From: Cocos nucifera
Taxonomy: Eukaryota > Streptophyta > Magnoliopsida > Arecales > Arecaceae
Assembly (NCBI GenBank): GCA_006176705.1
Contig: QRFJ01002305.1
Location: forward strand, 1-64,000
Length of the DNA stretch: 64,000 nt
Direction: 5' to 3'
The notes below the pieces were generated by a model. That model did not search any database. It was not told the DNA's origin and saw only the letters and a program-made list of their open reading frames with translations. The first letter of the stretch is position 1, and the number at the start of each line of letters is the position of its first letter. Positions 44,884-55,803 of the stretch are shown one piece after another. The position numbers and the translations under genes are program-made.

Positions 44884-46780
44884 AAGTTATTATTATATGA
44901 TTTTCTTGAGCATATTTAGATTATTTATTAGATTAGATCTAATTTATAATCTAATTATTAAATCTAAAATTAAAAATTTAGATCTCATGAACTGCCATAA
45001 GGTTGTCCAACTGTAAGGTTTACCCCTTATAGTGAAACGATTATCTTAGTTCGTGATGATCTATTCTTAATCATAAATTTATTAGATTTAATCTAATTTT
45101 ATTTATAATTTAATAGATTTAAAATAGTTTTAGATCTGAAAATAAAATTTTTAGATTACACGGACAATTATAAGGTTATCCTGCTGTAAGATTTACCCCT
45201 TATAGTGAAAAGATTGGCCTAGTACGTGTTGATCTAAAATATTGATCATAAAATTTTAGATTAGATCTAAGAGATTTAATGATATGATTAAAAATATTTT
45301 AATCTAATTTTGATCATCATAAATATGTTAGATTTGATCTAAGTTGATTTATAATTGATTGGTGTTGAAACTGTTTCAATAAAATGAACCAGTTTAGATT
45401 AGATCTAAAGTAGATTCATATTTATGTTACTTGCATTTTGATTATGAATCAAACATGCAACTTGGTTGATAAAATTATGTTGTAAAAATATTTTATGAAT
45501 ATGAAAATCATTTTCGAAAAGTCAAACCCCAACCCTCAGCCCAAAACTTAATTAAGAATTAAGAAGTTGTTTGATTAGGATCTAGGATTATAAATTGAAG
45601 ATCCTAAGACACGAATCATAATACATTGGGTTAAATGGGTTAGTGGAGATTAGGTCCATTTATTGGCTTAGACCTAGGGTAAGATTAAGGTAAGAACTTA
45701 ATTAGAGAATTGATTAAATCTAATCAATTATTATCTTAGATTAGGTCAAGAATTCTCTAGATCAATTACAATAGTTATAGTTGGTCAAGTCCATGTTTTT
45801 AATGAGACCCAAGATGAACTTGATTCTTGGCTATAAGGTCTAGCACGAACTGTTAGGTTGATCTAATTGAAACTAATTAAACTAATTGATGTCTAAGGTA
45901 AATCAGATCAGTGGTCTTTAATTGGCAGCCCGCTTACCTAGATATTTCCTATAGTATCTAAGGCAAGCTTTGGCAGACCCTCCCACTGATCGAACTTACC
46001 TAGCCTCTTGGTAAAATTATGTTTGATCAGATCACTTGACTATTCAAGCTGACCCATGTCAGCTGGATAAATTAGTATGATTGATTTAGGTGCTCCTTGA
46101 CCAGTCTATTATTGGTCTCCCTTAAGTTGACTTGGTGAAGTCAGTGGGAGAATCATGATAAGTTGGTTCATCTAACCCTCTTCCTCTAAATCAAATCAAT
46201 TAAATCTTCTAAAATTATTAGGTCCATAAAATAAAATAATTATAGTGATAACTAGATCATAGCCTCCCATTAAGTGGATGATAATGGGTCCATTAGTTAG
46301 ATAATCATTGGAGGCCCATAGGCCTGGTGCTTATCCACTAATGGAATTATCATTCATAATATGATTTCTTGGATGCATCTCTCTAAATAATGGTTAGATT
46401 GACCAACCATAGTTGGGCTTAATCATTCATTAGTTAGATGGATCAAGTATGATCATGTTAATGGTTGGACCTAATTAGGACTTTCAGTGGAGGCCCTAGC
46501 CTACTGAAAAGATACCTGGGGTAAAAGTAAATTACTAAAAATTATTTGAGGAAATAATTGGTTATGAATCTATCCTTAGATGTACATGGGTTAACCAACC
46601 ATAGTTGGGCTTGTGTGCAGTCTATGTAGATTCTAGTATCCAATAAAAAATTAGGATAATTCCTTGAATTGGAGGTAAAAGCTATCAGTTCGAATAAAAT
46701 AGTGAGAGACCTTTTGATTAAAGTCTAAATCTTTAGGTTTAATGAATCAATTACTAATTAGGCTTTTGGTTCTTCTTTAT
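44884..46780 (+). mobile_element. B2 5' leader (non-coding)
   Basis: About 1.9 kb. It contains a twice-repeated motif 'ataaggttgtccaactgtaa'/'ataaggttatcctgctgtaa' (near 44997 and 45169). The first ~700 bp is shared with B3 (58309 on). No gene seen. Confidence 0.7.
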
Positions 46781-47030
46781 GTAGTTCAACCCAAACCACA
46801 GTTGCTCCATTTACTGTTAAACAGTGATTAACTTATGGGATCCAACTTCAATAGTAAGTATCAAAAGTTGAATGTTGTTCAACAATGAGAAGTGGCTCAT
46901 GCTGGGGCATCTATACCCAATTTAAACATAAGATTCAAGAATAACCTAGATCAGACAGAGTGCTTCCATTGTAAGAAGCAGTGACATTGGAAGAGGAATT
47001 GTCCTTAGTGTTGTGATTTTCATGACCACA
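46781..47030 (+). pseudogene. B2 gag remnant with zinc knuckle
   Basis: The start region reads 'LMGSNFNSKYQKLNVV' (near 46835-46880), and within ~70 bp the sequence has reached the Gag tail: 'EVAHAGASIPNLNI' and the zinc knuckle 'CFHCKKQ*HWKRNCP' (46957-47009). In the knuckle all Cys/His are present, but a TGA replaces the residue before His. The Gag core of roughly 150-200 residues expected between these parts is missing, so an internal deletion is likely. Confidence 0.7.
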
Positions 47031-47099
47031 ACAAGCTGAATAAGAAAGATGAGCAAGTAGTTGCTGATCAAGGATGTCATATGATAATATCTTGTAATT

Positions 47100-47465
47100 T
47101 CTCTATTTATGATACTTCTACTTAGGTATTGGATACCAAAAGTCCAGTCCATCTTTGTAATACATTGCAAGGACTTCAAATTAGTAGAAACTTGAGAATA
47201 ATGAGCGATTTCTGAATGTTGAAGATGGAAGGTCTGTTCCAGTTCTATCTATGGGAATAGTTTAACTTATTCTCAATACTAATATCATTTCTCTAAATGA
47301 ATGTCATTATTGTCCTTTCTTTTTGATAAATATAATTTCTATTAGCCTTTTGGCCAAAAATGGTTATTATCTGTCTATAAAAAAGATTATTATGAAATCA
47401 TTATGAATAATATTATAATAATGTAAGGACAACAAAGAAATGGTATTTATATTTTATCATAGCCT
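47100..47465 (+). pseudogene. B2 protease remnant
   Basis: Reads '*VLDTKSPVHLCNTLQGLQI' (about 47124-47180). The catalytic D-T-G is D-T-K (47132-47140) and the preceding Trp codon is TAG. The rest of the domain up to the integrase region is riddled with stops. Confidence 0.75.
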
Positions 47466-48329
47466 ATGAGTGTAATGTACACTTCTAGAAAATATCTTAG
47501 ATTAGATAATGTCTCTGATATCTACCTATGGCACTATAGACTAGGTCACATTAATAAGAACAGGATAAACATATTGACCCAAGAGGGAATCCTCAAAGTT
47601 GGTGATTATGAATCACTTTCAATCTATGAATCCTATCATTTTAAAAAAATGATCAAGTTATCTTTTACTGAAAAAGATGAGAGTGCTACTGAGCTCTTAG
47701 GTCTAGTACATACTGATGTATGTGGACCAATGAGCACTAGGGCTAAAGATGGATATTTCTACTTCATCACTTTCATAAATGATCTATTCAGGTATGGATA
47801 TATTTATCTAACGAAACATAAGTCGAATTCATTTGAAATATTCAAAAGATTCTAAAGTGAAGTAGAAAAACAAACTAAAAAGATTATTAAAACTCTTCGA
47901 TCAAATCGAGGAGGTGAATATCTATCCAGTAAGTTCTTGATATATCTAGGAGAGAATGAAATTCTCTAATAGTGGACTCCTCCTAGCACACCACAGCATA
48001 ATGGTGTATCAAGAAAAAGAAATCGAACCTTGTTGGACATGGTTCGATCCATGATAGGATTTGCTAGTCTGCCTGTTTCATTTTGGGGTTATGCTCTTGA
48101 GACTGCATGTTATATATTGAACAATGTACTGAGTAAATCTATCATAAAGACTCCATATGAGATATGGACTAGGCGTAGGCCTACACTCTCTCACCTACGA
48201 GTTTGGGATTATCTGGCCTATATCAAACGTTTGCATATAGATAAGCTTGGACCCCGGTCTGATAAGTGTGTGTTTATAGGGTATCCCAAAGAAAGTAAGA
48301 TTTACTATTTCTACCATGCTGAAGAATAA
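47466..48329 (+). pseudogene. B2 GAG-pre-integrase and integrase
   Basis: Open piece 1 (47466-47855): 'YLWHYRLGHINKNRINILTQ', the finger region 'IYESYHFKKMIK' (Cys pair of CESC replaced by Tyr or lost), 'HTDVCGPMSTRAKDGYFYF' and 'FINDLFRYGYIYLTKHKS'. A stop and 'LRSNRGGEYL' follow. Piece 2 (48030-48329): 'MVRSMIGFASLPVSFWGYAL', 'YEIWTRRRPTLSHLRVW' and 'KCVFIGYPKES'. Catalytic Asp of 'HTD' is present; the second acidic position reads 'FINDL' where A has 'FTDDL'. Confidence 0.85.
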
Positions 48330-49530
48330 AAAGTGTTCATCAGTCTTAAGGGAATCTTTTTAGAAAAGAAATGTTTTGGTGAAAAAACTGTTGCCTCTAA
48401 TGTTGAACTTGATGAAGTTCAATAGGTAGAAAAATTGACACCTGTAGCTGAACCTAAGTCAGATTTGATTAGATTAGATCCAGATCCTAATGTACCTACA
48501 CCATTAAGGCGATCTGATAGAGTACTGCATCATCCAGATAGATACTATGATTTCTTGGTCCAAGATGGTGATCCCATCGAACTTGATGAGAATGATGAGG
48601 CTCCGATCACCTATATGGATGCTATGCAGAGACCTAATTCCAAAAAATGGCTTGAGGCCATGAAGTTCAAAATGGAGTCTATCAAGGTCAATAATATGTG
48701 GACATTGGTTGACCCACACGAAGGGGTTAAATCCATTAGATGAAAATGAATCTTCAAAAGAAAAAGGGATGTAAATGGAAAGGTAGAGATCTATAAAGCC
48801 CGTCTGGTTGCAAAGAAATGTCGTCAATGTTATGGTATTGACTATGATGAGACATTTTTTTCTATGGTAAAGCTCAAATCTATTCGGATTATGCTTGCGA
48901 TTGCTGCCCATCTGGACTATGAGATCTGGCAAATGAATGTGAAGACAGCTTTCTTGAATGGGAAGTTGACTAAAGAGGTGTATATGATACAACTAGAGGG
49001 GTTCACATCCACAGATGAGTCCAAGGTGTGCAAGCTTTAGAGATCCATTTATGGACTAAAGCAGGCATCTCGGAGTTGGAACATGCATTTTGATAAAGTG
49101 ATCAAAACGTATGGCTTTGTTAAGAATGGAGAAGAATCCTACAATTACAAATGAGCAAATGGTCCAGCAGTAGTATTTTTTATCTTATACGTGGATGATA
49201 TTCTCTTAATCAAGAATGACATCCCTACACTGCAGGGAATAAAAGTCTAGTTGTCATCACAGTTCTCCATGAAGGACTTGGGTGAAGCATACTAGATCCT
49301 AGGGATGAAGATCTATAGGGATAGATCTAAAAGGATGCTTGGGTTATCCCAGTCCATGTACATAGATACTGTGCTGAAGAGGGTCGGCATGAAGAATTTC
49401 AAAAAGGGCTATCTCCCGATAGGCCATGAAATTCATATCTCTAAGAAGGATTGTCCGACAACTCCTAAAGAGAGAGACCATATGAGTAGAGTCCCATATG
49501 CTTTGGCTTTGCCATGATATGTACGAGACT
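48330..49530 (+). pseudogene. B2 reverse transcriptase
   Basis: Connection region and RT: 'RRSDRVLHHPDRYYDFLVQD' and 'KKWLEAMKFKMESIKVNNMW' (48435-48743), 'KSIRIMLAIAAHLDYEIWQM', 'KTAFLNGKLTKEVYM', 'SIYGLKQASRSWNMHFDKVI', the catalytic 'LYVDDILLIKND' (YVDD 49188-49199) and 'MKNFKKGYLPIGHEIHISKK' (49305-49517). Individual stops sit between these blocks, most explained by TGG/CAG/CGA transitions. Confidence 0.87.
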
Positions 49531-50157
49531 AGACGTGGCATACTCACCAGGAGTAGTGAGTAAATACCTATCTGATCCTAGAGGAAACCACTAAAAAGTG
49601 GTTAAAACTATCCTTATGTATTTGAGAAATACTAAGGACCAATGGTTGGTTTATAGGAAGTCAGATATGAAACTTACAAAATTTATAGACTCCAACTTTC
49701 AATCTGACCATAATGATTGTACAAGTGTGTTGGAATATATTTTACTTTAAATGATGGAGCTATCTGCTGGACAAATTTCAAGCAGCATACTGTGGCAAAC
49801 ACTGTTTGCGAAGTAGAGTACGTTACAGCATCAGATGCCGTGAAGAAAGCTACATGGCTGAGGAAGTTAATCATCGAGCTTGGAGTAGCACCCTTCCTTG
49901 ATGGTCCAGTCCTACTCTACTGTGATAGCATTGGGGCCATTACTCAGGTGAAAGAACCAAAGGCACACTAGCGAACAAAGCACATTCTACGTCGTTTCCA
50001 CCTGGTTTGAAAGATCATGGATAGAGGTGACATCGACCTTCAGAAGATCGATGGAAAGAAGAACCTGGCCGACCCCTTTATTAAAGCCTTGGAGATAAAG
50101 GAGTTCGACAACCATAAGTCAAAGATGGGTATTAGATACTATGCCAAGTGGCTTTAG
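49531..50157 (+). pseudogene. B2 RNase H
   Basis: 'YFTLNDGAICWTNFKQHTVA' and 'CEVEYVTASDAVKKATWLRK', then 'VLLYCDSIGAITQVKE' (49717-49971), and in later pieces 'NLADPFIKALEIKEFDNH' and 'RYYAKWL' ending with TAG at 50155-50157. It is broken before 49717 by frameshifts. Confidence 0.82.
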
Positions 50158-50170
50158 GACAAGTGAGAGT
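50158..50170 (+). promoter_or_regulatory. B2 polypurine tract
   Basis: GACAAGTGAGAGT directly upstream of TGTTGGAAAA. Confidence 0.75.
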
Positions 50171-51515
50171 TGTTGGAAAACGTATCCCAAAGTCAATCGT
50201 CAGCTTATTGATGGTTAAGCTACATTATATCTGTAATTGAATTAGTAATAAATAAAATATTTTTTGATATTTTTCATCATAAAGAATTCATCTCTAATGA
50301 ACTCCATTATTATGATGAAGTTCTTAGGACTATTTAGCTTTGATAAAGAGAGAATTTATCAATTAGTTCTTAAATCTGTTAACGATCAAATGATAGGCTA
50401 TTAATTAGGACGATACGATCTATCGAGCATAGATTGCTGTATGCCATATAGGTTGATTATTCTCTTAATCAAGAAGTATAGAGATACTAATATAGCATAC
50501 AGGTGAGATGTATGGGTACATCATCATTGAACGTGACCAACTCCAGAGCATTTTGCTATCGAGAATTTTTCTGATGGGATATAGGTATAAGTGTCCCTTA
50601 GACCTGAGATCACCTTAGTGACTTGCAAGCAACTCTCTATGCTTTGGTACCAGACTAACTGAATTTTTAATTCAGTAATGGAAGGTTTCTGGGCATAGTC
50701 AAGTACTTGCAAAGTCAAAGTGTGATCAAGATGGAATTAACCACTCTAAGAGTTGGAGAAGAATGTATCACTGTATTTCAATATAACAAAAACTTGGCCA
50801 GGATAATCCATCAGATGGATTTGATATTTTGAAATACAATGTGGACAACCTGATCAGAGTTGATAGTTGAACTTTGAGGTATCCTACAAGCATTTTGTTC
50901 AAGGGGATGAATTATATGGAAACTATATCCGCATGGGTTCTAAGGATGTTGTTCTACACATTCGACCTATCCGACCATTAGGTATCATTGCTAGATGGTT
51001 ACTTTGATTGGTATAAAAATCTACTCCTATGCTACCAGCTTAGGTTCGAACCTATGAGGTCATACACATTAGACCTCACAATCTAATTGGATGATTGATC
51101 AATGATTGAGAATCGTTCTATGGTTAAACAATCAATACGATTGATGTTTAACTTAATGCAAGCATTGCAGGAGGATCGATTAGTAATTTGATTGCTAATT
51201 AACTTAATTTGATTAAGTCAAAGGATTGAGATTAAGTTTAATTAAATATAATTTAATTAGATTTAATTTGGACTTTATTGGATCAAGTTCAATTGGCTTA
51301 TTGGATAAGCCAAGAGCAAGGAAAAACTAGTCGTAGTTCAACTAGGACTTGGATCAATCCAATTTTATAATTTAATTAGAAAATTAAATTAGAGTTAAAT
51401 CTAATTTAATCTAATTTAATTAAATTTTTAATTAGGTTACAACCTGATTTAATTTGGTTGACTTGGTTTTTGATTTAATTTGGTTTGAGAAATCATGTTT
51501 GACCAAGTCATAGAT

Positions 51516-51540
51516 GGAATCCTAGTATGACTAGGATTCC
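51516..51540. repeat. Perfect 11-bp hairpin in B LTR
   Basis: GGAATCCTAGT (51516-51526), loop ATG, ACTAGGATTCC (51530-51540). In the 5' LTR the left arm is duplicated (32995-33035). Confidence 0.85.
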
Positions 51541-51631
51541 ACCTTGCGCTACCTTAGCCCTCCATGCCCCATGCCCTATTTCTTCTCTTATTTTATGCAA
51601 AAAATCCCTTTCTTCCTGATCTTCATGCATT

Positions 51632-51650
51632 CCCCCCCCCTCTCTCTCTC
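51632..51650. repeat. C/CT microsatellite
   Basis: A run of nine C followed by five TC units in the B2 3' LTR. The corresponding 5' LTR position (33128-33150) is a shorter CCCC/CTTTCTC tract. Confidence 0.85.
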
Positions 51651-51944
51651 TTTCTCATATGGTAATTGGATGGAGGACCAAGTCTAAGAGGGAGTTTGTT
51701 TTGATTTTGGATTCTATAAGATAGAGTCCTAACAAACCTAAACTCTTCCCAATAGGTGCCGCCCCCTCTTCCTATTATTTTCTTTCTTATTCCACATGAG
51801 AAAGGCCCTTTTTTGTGTTACCCTCCTTGCTGGTATATGCCAAAAATATTGAAGAGGGGCGCCCAAGAGTTGGGCGCCCTTTGACTTGCCCTGTTTGACC
51901 TTTCCTTGTCTAATATTTGACCTAGACAAGGACTCTTCTTTTTC

Positions 51945-51956
51945 TTTATATATTGG
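51945..51956 (+). promoter_or_regulatory. TATA box of B2 3' LTR
   Basis: TTTATATATTGGATGAA, equivalent to CTTATATATGTTGG in the 5' LTR (near 44138). B3 has only CTATTTATTGG near 57565. Confidence 0.55.
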
Positions 51957-52672
51957 ATGAATTTTGGCTTGAAATTTTCATGAAATGTAGACCATTAGGA
52001 GAGCTTTGGGGTGTGCAAAAATTAGAGGGAGAGGGTCCTTGGGCGTTGGAGTTCCATAGACACCAAACTAGGTGTCTAGGTTAGAGAAAAGAGAAAAAGA
52101 AGAGGGTCTTCTTCTAGGGCTATTTTGATTTTCTCTTCTCCTCCTCCTTTTGAGATTTTTTTGAGAAAGTCTTAGATCTGAAATCTCTCCTCTTTTTTTA
52201 AATATTTTGAAGAGTCTAAGTCTCGAAGAAGGAAGCATCGAATCAACCATTGAAGAGAGATCAGTGCAGTACAAGCATACTATGATGATTTCCTGCATTA
52301 GGATCTCAGATAATGTTCGTGGGTTCATTGGATGACTCCTTGAGGCCGAATGCATGTGCGGCTCATGACTTCATCCTCAAACCTAAATTAGTAAGTTAGA
52401 ACATCTAACTTGCTCAGGTATCAGATCTAATCTATTATTCTATAGCTACATTAGATGTAGTATTGGAGCATGTTGATGAGATCAATATGTTAATCTTTTC
52501 TTTATATTTTTAATTTTTAATTTAATATCATGCCTTGATCATGTAATAAATATTAGATTTAGGATATTTTTATGCTTATTTAAAAAAATATTTAATTTAT
52601 TTAAGTCTTCCTCCATATGATCTTGAAAAAGTTTCAAGATCTACCTATGAAACCCTAGATCTGGTTCCTTCA

Positions 52673-53813
52673 TGGTCGCCTAAGCAATTGGAGTCCTAAG
52701 TATTCATCCACTGGACAGTCTAGCCCGACCAATCTAGAAGCTGGTCGAACTCCTTTACAATAGATCCTCCCCAAGCTAAATCTCAACATTGTAACCAGGC
52801 TTCATATCAAGGGTCTCTCATTGACAAAGCTCTTTCCCAGACAAACTTCCATGTCTCACTGAGAACAGCAACTTGGCATTCTCATATCTAGAATTTTGAG
52901 TGTGCAAGTCATAGTTAGCAAAAGGACTTCATCTTTGAGTGAAGTCCGAGCTCCCCTCCCAAAAGCCTCATCGCTATTCTAAATCAGCAAACCTGTTGCC
53001 CTCAACCCTTGAACTAGAATAGTTATCCATTAACGAACAATCCTAAAGACAACCAAACTTCGAGAGGGAAAGATTCGTCAAACCCCTCCGATCACCAAGC
53101 AAACTCCATCCGATCAATCTCCATCCAGTCGATCTCCATCCAGTCAATCTTTCGACAGTCGAGTTCCTCTCAGTAATCAAGTTGGTTATCTTATATCCTG
53201 AATATCCATTGAGTAGGCTTAAATAGGAGGACCTCGTCCCTTATGCAAGTTTGACTCTCGACACAGCGAACATCTGTTAGCCTACAGACAACCTCGAGGA
53301 AGCCCGAATCTCTCCTAAGCTATTAAAATGTGAAGTTCTTCACTGCCTATGGCAATTCCACCTAGATTTTACTCATCAATCCATAATAGATCTCGATCGG
53401 TTACAAGCTCATTGCATATACTAAAGTCTTCAACCTACATCCGAGCTTCAATAAATGGATCTCAATCGCCTACAAGTCATGACAAGCGATAACTTATCCT
53501 CTATAACAAACTCCACATAGCCTGAATGGGCCACTACCGGATGTTTATGACTGTCACCATTAGTTTGTTATATGCTCCATCTATAAAAAAAATCTTTCAG
53601 ATACATTTTCCTTTAGCCTCTCATCTTCTTTTCAAAACTCTATCAGAAATCTCCTGAGTGTTCCATTTCTATTGATAAAGAATTGACTTGATCATTGGAG
53701 GATCCTGTTGGAGCCACCCCACCTCTGATTTGGACTTTTTTGTAGGTCCCAATGACGATCGCATCTTCTCCAACTCCAACACTTTCTAGCATCCATAGTT
53801 TTCTACGCCAACA
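52673..53813 (+). mobile_element. E LTR, 3' part
   Basis: Continues E to the right of B2 and ends TTTTCTACGCCAACA. The terminal ~150 bp resembles the minus-strand end of G LTRs: GTTGGAGCCACCCC (G: CCGGAGCCACCCC), GACTTTTTTGTAGGTCCC (G: GACTTTGTTTTGCAGGTCCC) and the terminal CCAACA. A TATA-like CTATAAAAAAAATC lies at 53581-53594. This makes E a gypsy-like element in plus orientation distantly related to G. The antisense ORF fragments upstream lie on the opposite strand, as in Grande/RIRE2-type elements. Confidence 0.65.
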
Positions 53814-55117
53814 ATATATAATTGCAATTAAATTAAAGAGTAATTAAAATAAAATAGCAAAATTTAAAAAGCAAAAAATTAAAGAAAAGAAATTAAAAGA
53901 GCAATAAACTAAATTTTATATTTAAAATTAAAACTTAGAATTTAGATACAATAATTGAAAAGAAAAAAAAAGAAATAAAAATTAAAAAAAATCTTAATCT
54001 CAGATCAACAGTGGCGTGGAGATGGCATAAAAGCCTATCTCTTCTTCTCGGCACCGTCTGTCTTGAAGCAACCTTCAACCAAAGCCTGAATCCCATCCTT
54101 TACCATAGCTTCTCCTGGATCAGATGTCTCAACTCTGGGTTCTTAGGGTCTTTTTATAGTTACTAGAGGGCTAGAGTAATTGCTATCAGTCGATATAGGA
54201 CCAAAATAATGCATAAAATCACATATATAAGAAAACATAGGTGAAAATCAGATTAAAATAGTGTCTAGATCAAATTTGGTTCTTTTGGTTGAAGTTTGGC
54301 TGTCAGATGGTGACCAAATGGTCCAAAAAATGCCAAAAATGGATGTGTAATAGTCCAAATCAAGTCGAAATTAATTCTGGCCATTGGATCATGCTTGATG
54401 GAGGTTTTTTAGCCATCGAATCATCACCTAGAGATTAGATCACTATCAGGAGCTTTCAGGGCCGTCAAATCATTGCTTGGCATGAGCACTACCATTGGAT
54501 CATGCACTAGAGCTGATACTATTCGAATTAATCCCAGAAATCACCATAGCCCTCCAATCTTAACCAGCAGCATCCTGGACCATCGAATCATGCCTTACTG
54601 TGCCTGTGCATCATGGTGGATCGAGCTTTGTGAAGATTGCATTGAATCAGCACACAACATGGCCCAAAAATTATCAAAATATCCCTATTAAGAGGTCTGT
54701 GGTGAACCACGATAAAATTGACATCATGCTTACATCAGCGGCATTGCAACTTGGCGACTTGCTGGTGCGGGCCAACTGGTCTGCTGAGCTTGAATGGTGG
54801 GGTGCACTCGGATGCATCGACTGAGTTAGGATGCATCGACTGAGCCATTTCCTATGGCTGGCTGAGCGCACCGGCTAAGCCGGCTATGCTGGCTGAGCCA
54901 ATTCGAATTTTTTTCTTTTACTTTTTTGAAAATTCATATTGGATCCTTTTTAACTCCAATTTGCTCCAAATTTATTTCATTATGACCAAAATAATAAGCT
55001 TTTTTTATTGATAGACTTATTTTTTATATTAAATTAATAAAATTAATAATTCTTAAAAATAAATATAAATTAATTAATAAATTAATATTTTTATTAATAA
55101 ATTTGTAATACTTATCA
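53814..55117 (-). mobile_element. C4 3' LTR (Ty3/gypsy-like), truncated
   Basis: Family-C LTR on the minus strand starting at TGATAAGTATTACAAA (55117 downward). It matches the C1 LTR through the TATA region (TATAAAAAGACC near 54150) and the A-rich tract, but lacks the last ~250 bp (element sense). Instead it abuts the E LTR end at 53813. Either E inserted here or a deletion joined them. Confidence 0.78.
54147..54160 (-). promoter_or_regulatory. TATA box of C4 LTR
   Basis: AACTATAAAAAGACCC on the minus strand, same position as in C1. Confidence 0.5.
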
Positions 55118-55131
55118 CATCCCCAAACTTA
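55118..55131 (-). promoter_or_regulatory. C4 polypurine tract
   Basis: The minus strand reads AGTTTGGGGATG immediately before TGATAAG. It identifies this LTR as the 3' LTR of an element extending to the right. Confidence 0.8.
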
Positions 55132-55803
55132 CTCATTGCTAGTCTCTTAGCAATTTAATATTAGTCTTAATTAATTATGATATTTTATTGAGATCCTCTT
55201 TCACAAAAATAGCTTTAAGATTGAAAATAAAAAATTTAGCTAATACACCAAGTATTGAGTTTTAGAAGCAAATTTCATAGTCAGATTAATCAAAAACTTC
55301 TTTTAGAATTTATCCAAAGATCTCTAGCACTTGTATTTGTGAAGTCTAACTTAGTATTTGGATGTTAATTTAAAGGATAAATGTATCTTCTATTATTATC
55401 TATTTTGGTTAATTTTCTATACACCCCTAAAATAAGTGCATAAATTAAGGTAGCTTTCACACTGCCCCCCTTTTTTTTAACGTGCTAAGCATCCTAGCCT
55501 TCCCTTCATCATTTAACGTGAACCTCCATACTTGATTTAGATGCAGAGATCTAGTTACTAGGCTTGGGGCAATCCATATATACTCTATTTTTTGTACTTT
55601 TTATTTTAGATAGGTAGCTCTTTCCTTAAATTTATTTTTTTTAATTAGAGTATATATTAATCATTAATTTTTAATGATAATTGAATCCTCGGTTGGCCTT
55701 ATAATCAATACTTACTTTACCTAGTTAGTGTGCATGTGCAATTTGAAGTACTGATAGCCTTTAAATGACCTAAGTAGGCTGCTAAAAGTCTGACCAACTG
55801 ATC
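55132..55803 (-). mobile_element. C4 internal region, 3' non-coding part
   Basis: Non-coding spacer upstream of the polypurine tract, AT-rich with a poly-C/T run near 55465. No coding motif. It is interrupted at 55804 by B3. Confidence 0.6.

Larger units (their letters stand above)
31669..52672 (+). mobile_element. B2 complete Ty1/copia retrotransposon (family B), split by A2
   Basis: 5' LTR (31669-33354 plus 44057-44868), primer site, leader, decayed gag-pol, polypurine tract and 3' LTR (50171-52672). After removing A2 and its target duplication the element is about 10.3 kb and its LTRs are 2498 and 2502 bp. Flanks are CAGTC (31664-31668) and TGGTC (52673-52677), which could be a target duplication diverged by two transitions. 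It lies within old element E. The polyprotein is interrupted throughout. Confidence 0.92.
50171..52672 (+). mobile_element. B2 3' LTR
   Basis: TGTTGGAAAACGTATCCC to TGGTTCCTTCA, 2502 bp, uninterrupted reference for family B. Contains a perfect hairpin (51516-51540), a C/CT microsatellite (51632-51650) and TATA-like TTTATATATTGG (51945-51956). Confidence 0.93.

Noticed and set aside
52673..53600. Possible host gene or promoter in the low-repeat stretch right of B2
   Set aside because: No open frame or splice-like exon structure, and the stretch ends in an LTR terminus with TATA, so it is assigned to element E.
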